Assembly (NCBI GenBank): GCA_024638915.1 | Contig: JAHEJJ010000011.1 | Location: forward strand, 1 to 47,022 | Length of the DNA stretch: 47,022 bases | Source of the DNA: Robiginitalea sp. | Lineage (GTDB): Bacteria > Bacteroidota > Bacteroidia > Flavobacteriales > Flavobacteriaceae | Reading direction: 5' to 3' | Part shown: positions 42,264 through 47,022 of the stretch, piece by piece | Position numbering within the stretch: position 1 is the first letter of the stretch | Layout: every line of letters starts with the position of its first letter | Position numbers and translations under genes: made by a program | Notes under the pieces: model-generated | Database searches by the model: none | What the model saw: only the letters and a program-made list of their open reading frames with translations | Told to the model about the DNA's origin: nothing

Positions 42264-45200
42264 ATGCTCCCAAAGAAAACAAGGCATATCTTGTATGCCG
42301 TGCTGCTATTGGCACTTTTTGTAGCGGGTACCTCAGCTATAGCAAATACCAGAGTTTACGAGCTTTTATCGGACCTATCGGAAGCTAAAACCGATGTAGC
42401 GGAGATGTTCGGTTCCAAAGTCAAAAGTGAAGATGTAAGATCTTCATTGTCATCAGAATCGTCTACATCGCTTATCGATAAGAATGAGACCGCCTCGGCC
42501 CCGATGTTCATGACGATCATCCAGGGTGCCGATGAAGAAGTGATATGCCCGAATGACGGTAGTACACTTGCAAAGTTCTTCTTGTGTGGTACCAGTGATA
42601 TCCGCACTATTTCGCTTTCCCAAAGTGGAAGTAGCTATCAATGGCAAAAACTGGATCCCAATCGCTGTGCTCTTTCCGTAATCGACGATTGTGCCAATAC
42701 AGACAACACCTGTTATGATACCGTCGGTTCGAACAGTACCTATGACCTGGATTCGGCAGGGGAATTTCGTGTTCGTGTAGACGGCGGACAGTATTATTAT
42801 TTTAAATCATCCTTGAATCCTTTGAATCCACAACTTATCAAGGAAGATATTATTTGTGGAAATCCGGGACGTGTAGAAATCACCAATGTTCCAGCGGGTT
42901 ATGAATACAGCCTAAACAGTTCTGCAGGTCCTTATCAGGACGATCCGTTTTTTGATATTACCAGTGCGGGAAATTATATGGTTTGGGTACGACTTAAAAA
43001 CGTCTCGAGTAGTGCCTGTCTGTTTCCTTCCAATACGGTGACCGTTCAGGATCTGGATATCACGGTGGATGTGGTGGCTAACGACATTCTTTGTGCCGGA
43101 GAATTGGGAAGTATCGATGTAACCGCATCTGGGGTCCCCGGATTTTTTACATACCGTCTTATAAAAAATGGAGTAACGGTAGACACCTTTGGCCCTGATT
43201 CGGCGAGCAGCTATACTTTCGCCAATGTAAGCGCCGGCGTTTATACTATTCGGGTAGAGACCAACAAATGTAATGAGTTGGTGACCCTAGATATCAATAA
43301 TGATCCCATCGAGATCGGTAACGGTATTGCCCCGCTCTCGGTTTCTGCCACAGCCAATGATAGTTTTGGCTGCGGTGCTGCAACGGTCGATGTTGATATT
43401 GTCACTGCCGGAGGTACCACGCCTTATCGCTACAGCCTGGATGGAGGAACGAACTGGAGCGGACCTTATACAGGTACCGCCACATTTACGGTTAGCACTT
43501 CTGGCACCTATAATATTTTGGTAGAAGATGCCAATGGATGTACAAAAACGGCCAATGTGGACGTACAAGACTTACCACCCCCTGTATATACCATAACAAC
43601 CAATGATGCTAATTGTGGTGGTGTTAACGATGGATCGATTATCGTTATTATCACCAACGGCTTTGGTTACAACCTTGAATTCAGTATTGATAATGGGAGC
43701 AATTATCAAGGGAGCAATGTATTCAACGGATTGGCGCCAGGCAATTACGATGTCATGGTCAGGTACCAGCAGGATAGCTTTGTATGTACAACACCGGCCT
43801 CTTTGGAGACGATCGGTACGCCGACGAATATCAGCGGAACGGCTACCCCAGATTCGGTACCGACCTGTTTAAATGAAAACGGGGGTCAAATTACTATTTC
43901 CGGTGTATCCGGAGGAACACCTCCCTATGAATACAGTATTGGCGCTGGATTCAGTGGGACAACGGTTTTTACGAATTTGGGCGTAGGAACCTATACCCCT
44001 CAGATCAGAGATGCCAACGGTTGTATAGTAAGTTTGGCTCCCATTGTATATAATGCGCTGGACAAACCAACAGATATGGATTTTGCCATATCCAGTCTGG
44101 ATTGCCTTACCAGTACGGCCTCTGTTACCGTAACAGTAACCGATGGCACAGCCCCATATACATATGAAATCATAGCTCCTCCTGTTGCTGTTATAAACAA
44201 TGGTAACAATGCCGTTTTTACAGGACTTGGTCTTGGCACCTATACCTTTAGGGTAACCGATAGCGAGGGCTGTAGCTACGATGAAGCCTTTGCCATAACA
44301 GATATCAGCTCGATTGCTGTACAGGCACAGAATGTGCAGGTGGTTACCTGTGTAGGCGACAGCGATGGGGAAGGAAGATTTCTGGTTGATGGTTTTGCCA
44401 CTACGTATAGCTATCAGATAGATGCCGGACCGCTTTTTACGGGACAATCGGCGGGTATTATCGATTTAACCGGACTTACGGCAGGTAACTATAATATTAC
44501 CGTTACAGACGAAGATACCAACTGTACCGATACGGCAACGCTAACCATACAAGAGCCTGCAGTAGCACTGACCATAAGTAGTCTGAATGTTACCGCAATG
44601 AATTGCCAGAATAATAATACCGGTGCGGTAGCCGTAAATACGGTAGGAGGATGGGGAGGTAATCGTTACACGCTTACACAACCCGATCTCTCGACCCGCG
44701 GACCTCAGTCTAGCAATACATTTACCAATCTCACCCAGGATGGACTTTATCAGGTAAGCGTGACCGATGCAAACGGTTGTACCGTTACCGATACTTTTAC
44801 ACTAAGCTCTTTAGCCTCACCAACGCTTTCGGTCAATGCCGGGGCTTCGGACTACTGCTATGATAATGTGGATGCCGCAACGATTGCGGTAAGCACTGCG
44901 GGAGGCCTCGCGCCTTATCAGTACAGGATTAATAGTGGACCTTTAGGCGGAAGCAGTACTTTTGGAGGCTTAACGCCCGGAATCTATTTTATTGAAGTTG
45001 TCGATTCGAATAATTGTTGGGATGATATCACTGTGGTTATCGAACCGGAACTCAGCGCTGTGGCCACTACCATTCAGGAATTGGATTGTGGAGGACCACC
45101 GGCTCAGATACAGGTTACGATCAGTAATGGCTATCCTTCCGGTGGCGATTATGATATTTATGAGGTAAGTATCGACGGAGCCCCATATACCTCCAGTTCC

Positions 45201-47022
45201 AATAATATTACAGGGAATTCATTCATTTACAGCATTCCCAATGACGGATCCATAATTGCTCCCACTACCTTCCAGTTTCTTGTGCAGGATTTCCAGGGCT
45301 GTACCACCGAAACCAACGTGGTGACCATATCTCCGCCCGAAACAATTGTGGGTGCTGCTGTTCCGACAGACACTACATGTGGTGATGATAATGGTATCAT
45401 TACACTGGTTCCTGACACTAATTTTGGGGTACCGCCTTACGAATTCAGCGATAACAGCGGTGCGACATGGTCGGCACAGAATATATATTCAGGATTTGCA
45501 CCGGGTACTTACAGTACTTTTATGATTCGCGATAGTCGGGGTTGTACCACGGCACTATTATCGGCTACGATCAATGCCAGTCTGGCACTCGATGCCACTG
45601 TAGTTCCTGTAGATGCGATTTGTGCCGCAGGAACGGTTGAAGGAGCAATCGATGTGACCGCTGTTGCCAATGGCACGGCGAACTATACTTATATAGTTGA
45701 AGATATCAATGGTGCAACAGTGGCTGTGGTTGGACCTACAGCGAGTACTACAGTGAACTTCCCAAACCTGGTTCCGGGTACTTATACGGTAATTACCAGG
45801 GACGATGCAGGGTGTGAGGACCGGGATACTGTGACGATCAGCCAGAATCAACTCGACCTTATTCCAGTTGCGACAACGACACCTCCGGATTGTACTACAA
45901 CATTCACCTATATTGTTGACATTGTAGGCGGGACACCTCCCTATTTGATAGGGTTGGTCGGAAATCCACTTGTGCCGCCAAATGTGGATATAGATACCCA
46001 CGATTTCACCGGGCAGATCCAATATGGTGTTACCTATTTTGTAGAGGTAGTCGATGCCTTGGGTTGCCGGTATATCGAACAGATAGATCCAATTCTGGGA
46101 CCTGATCCATTGGCGGTTAGTGCCACTGCTACCACCGCTTCCTGTCTTCCGGGTGGTAATGGACAGATCGATTTTCAGGTAACTGGAATTCCATCGCCGG
46201 CTGATATCACCATACAACTACAAGACACCAACACTGGCGCACTAGTCGGTGGGCCAACAGTGCTTAATAATGAGCCAATACCTTATAACGGATCTTTTAC
46301 CGCTCTCCCGGCCGGTAATTATCAGATCCTCGTCCAGGATAACAATACAAGCTGTAATGCCAGTACCCTGGTCGATATCATCACCATACTGCCCGCCATT
46401 GTTGTAGACAATAATGAGCCGGCCAATTGTAATATCGGTGCTTTAGTGACCGTAAGAGGAACAGGAAGTACCGGTCCGTATGAATTTGCCTATGTGCCTA
46501 CCGGAAATCCTGCGCCGGGTGCTTATACGCCTCAGACGACCTATGAAATTGCCGGTCCTTATCCTGCCGATTACGATTTTTACGTACAGGATGCCAATGG
46601 TTGTATTAGCTTTACAACGGTAACCGTTACTGAGGATGCGGGGGTGCCGAATCCAATGGTTGATGTGATCAATCAGTGTACCGCGGTAGCCAATTATACC
46701 ATCAATGTCACGGCACCACTGAGCACGGGATCTGGGTTACCTGAAGAGACATTCGAGTACGATATGGGCGGAGGCTTTCAATCGAGCCCGAACTTTACCG
46801 TGCCCAATCCGGGCGATTACACCATAGTGGTCCGCGATGGCAATGGTTGTACAAATACGGTTCTGGCAAGGGTCTTCGATTTCTTTGCGATTTCTGCAAG
46901 TGCTACTTCCGAGCCTACCTGTAATGCAGGAGATGGGGTGATCACAGTGAATACCTCTGGTGGTAGTGGAAACTTCAGGTTCGAACTGGATGATGGAATC
47001 AACCCACCTATAGTACAGCTAA
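42264..47022 (+). CDS. SprB-like secreted repeat adhesin, 3'-truncated by the window edge
   Basis: One uninterrupted frame of at least 1586 codons from ATG 42264 to the right edge. Residues 1-27 form a signal peptide (basic start, hydrophobic core ILYAVLLLALFVAG, ending TSAIA). After about 240 residues of a Cys-containing N-terminal region come about sixteen module starts of 85-105 residues. Each opens with a strand holding one Cys (as in ANCGGVNDGS), then GGTPPYEYS-like, an F-x-x-L-x-x-G-x-Y turn, and ends with D-A-N-G-C or a variant. This is the SprB repeat pattern of the flavobacterial gliding adhesin and related cell-surface proteins. Such proteins end in a type B sorting domain for the type IX secretion system, presumably beyond the edge. 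Binding target unknown. Confidence 0.88.
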   Translation, partial: MLPKKTRHILYAVLLLALFVAGTSAIANTRVYELLSDLSEAKTDVAEMFGSKVKSEDVRSSLSSESSTSLIDKNETASAPMFMTIIQGADEEVICPNDGSTLAKFFLCGTSDIRTISLSQSGSSYQWQKLDPNRCALSVIDDCANTDNTCYDTVGSNSTYDLDSAGEFRVRVDGGQYYYFKSSLNPLNPQLIKEDIICGNPGRVEITNVPAGYEYSLNSSAGPYQDDPFFDITSAGNYMVWVRLKNVSSSACLFPSNTVTVQDLDITVDVVANDILCAGELGSIDVTASGVPGFFTYRLIKNGVTVDTFGPDSASSYTFANVSAGVYTIRVETNKCNELVTLDINNDPIEIGNGIAPLSVSATANDSFGCGAATVDVDIVTAGGTTPYRYSLDGGTNWSGPYTGTATFTVSTSGTYNILVEDANGCTKTANVDVQDLPPPVYTITTNDANCGGVNDGSIIVIITNGFGYNLEFSIDNGSNYQGSNVFNGLAPGNYDVMVRYQQDSFVCTTPASLETIGTPTNISGTATPDSVPTCLNENGGQITISGVSGGTPPYEYSIGAGFSGTTVFTNLGVGTYTPQIRDANGCIVSLAPIVYNALDKPTDMDFAISSLDCLTSTASVTVTVTDGTAPYTYEIIAPPVAVINNGNNAVFTGLGLGTYTFRVTDSEGCSYDEAFAITDISSIAVQAQNVQVVTCVGDSDGEGRFLVDGFATTYSYQIDAGPLFTGQSAGIIDLTGLTAGNYNITVTDEDTNCTDTATLTIQEPAVALTISSLNVTAMNCQNNNTGAVAVNTVGGWGGNRYTLTQPDLSTRGPQSSNTFTNLTQDGLYQVSVTDANGCTVTDTFTLSSLASPTLSVNAGASDYCYDNVDAATIAVSTAGGLAPYQYRINSGPLGGSSTFGGLTPGIYFIEVVDSNNCWDDITVVIEPELSAVATTIQELDCGGPPAQIQVTISNGYPSGGDYDIYEVSIDGAPYTSSSNNITGNSFIYSIPNDGSIIAPTTFQFLVQDFQGCTTETNVVTISPPETIVGAAVPTDTTCGDDNGIITLVPDTNFGVPPYEFSDNSGATWSAQNIYSGFAPGTYSTFMIRDSRGCTTALLSATINASLALDATVVPVDAICAAGTVEGAIDVTAVANGTANYTYIVEDINGATVAVVGPTASTTVNFPNLVPGTYTVITRDDAGCEDRDTVTISQNQLDLIPVATTTPPDCTTTFTYIVDIVGGTPPYLIGLVGNPLVPPNVDIDTHDFTGQIQYGVTYFVEVVDALGCRYIEQIDPILGPDPLAVSATATTASCLPGGNGQIDFQVTGIPSPADITIQLQDTNTGALVGGPTVLNNEPIPYNGSFTALPAGNYQILVQDNNTSCNASTLVDIITILPAIVVDNNEPANCNIGALVTVRGTGSTGPYEFAYVPTGNPAPGAYTPQTTYEIAGPYPADYDFYVQDANGCISFTTVTVTEDAGVPNPMVDVINQCTAVANYTINVTAPLSTGSGLPEETFEYDMGGGFQSSPNFTVPNPGDYTIVVRDGNGCTNTVLARVFDFFAISASATSEPTCNAGDGVITVNTSGGSGNFRFELDDGINPPIVQL
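43050..47022 (+). repeat. Array of degenerate SprB-type protein modules
   Basis: Sixteen module starts can be recognised by their first Cys: LCAGELGS, GCGAATV, CGGVNDGS, CLNENGGQ, CLTSTAS, CVGDSDGE, CQNNNTGA, CYDNVDAA, CGGPPAQ, CGDDNGI, CAAGTVEG, CTTTF, CLPGGNGQ, CNIGAL, CTAVANY and CNAGDGV. Module ends carry ANGC, SEGC, TNC, NNC, QGC, RGC, AGC, LGC or NGC. Copies are diverged at the DNA level, so this is an old repeat array, not a recent expansion. Coordinates are approximate. Confidence 0.75.

Noticed and set aside
43287-46217. Minus-strand frames of 79-219 codons within the adhesin gene
   Set aside because: Antisense to a continuous repeat-bearing frame; their Cys and Arg richness mirrors the Gly/Thr-rich coding strand.
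1-47022. Mobile elements, prophage, CRISPR, toxin-antitoxin or defence genes
   Set aside because: No transposase, integrase, Cas, phage structural or defence-domain gene was recognised; codon use and gene packing look uniform.

Overview
The window is chromosomal DNA of a member of the Bacteroidota, almost certainly family Flavobacteriaceae and probably marine. Markers are a GldI gliding lipoprotein, an SprB-type repeat adhesin, a long NagB fused to a PIG-L/LmbE domain, the large Bacteroidetes form of signal peptidase I, several families largely confined to this phylum (domains of unknown function DUF3810, DUF5683, DUF5684, DUF6122, DUF6503), short mutase subunits, and promoters matching the Bacteroidetes -7 consensus TAnnTTTG. 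Coding density is very high. No gene-free stretch exceeds 300 bases; the largest gaps are 24419-24642 and 29091-29331.

Layout. 1-3028 (minus): trmH-like methyltransferase, M48 membrane protease and a Rel (p)ppGpp enzyme cut by the left edge. 3101-7169: a lipoprotein, a DUF3810 membrane metalloprotease-like protein, pepD and a CBS-domain protein. 7189-9913 (minus): DHH phosphoesterase, gldI and a cyclophilin-FKBP fusion lipoprotein, closed by a bidirectional terminator. 9992-14647: PhoD-like phosphatase, ndk, the recF/lipoprotein/DUF721 operon, a TPR protein and ribH. 14829-18583 (plus): small membrane protein, mutL and two rhomboid proteases. 18598-24418 (minus): parA-parB-DUF5683-dapB-lepB-wbqC-DUF6122.

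24643-32813 is a propionate module split over two divergent operons. On the minus strand lie udk, an ftsB-like gene and both methylmalonyl-CoA mutase subunits. On the plus strand lie a biotin carrier, a biotin carboxylase and a carboxyltransferase. Together they carry propionyl-CoA through methylmalonyl-CoA to succinyl-CoA. A 7-bp palindrome and a structured leader lie between them.

32818-40562 is a cell-wall sugar recycling module: AmpG-like permease, NagZ, AnmK, NagB fused to a deacetylase-like domain, a DeoR-type regulator and MurQ. The nagB/regulator intergenic region carries three TGCTGTTTT boxes and a perfect 16-bp palindrome overlapping the nagB promoter. This is the best-supported regulatory signal in the window. 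40564-42126 (minus) holds a PQQ-type sugar dehydrogenase and a c-type cytochrome. From 42264 to the right edge runs one open frame of at least 1586 codons encoding a secreted SprB-like repeat protein.

I saw no complete tRNA, rRNA, CRISPR array, insertion sequence, phage or defence locus. The only hint of mobile DNA is a 21-base fragment resembling a tRNA 3' end at 24590-24610. I do not see a clearly new multigene system. The least ordinary items are the nagB operator array and the NagB/deacetylase fusion with its altered active-site motif, followed by the PPIase fusion beside gldI, the divergent MutL endonuclease motif and the tRNA-end fragment.
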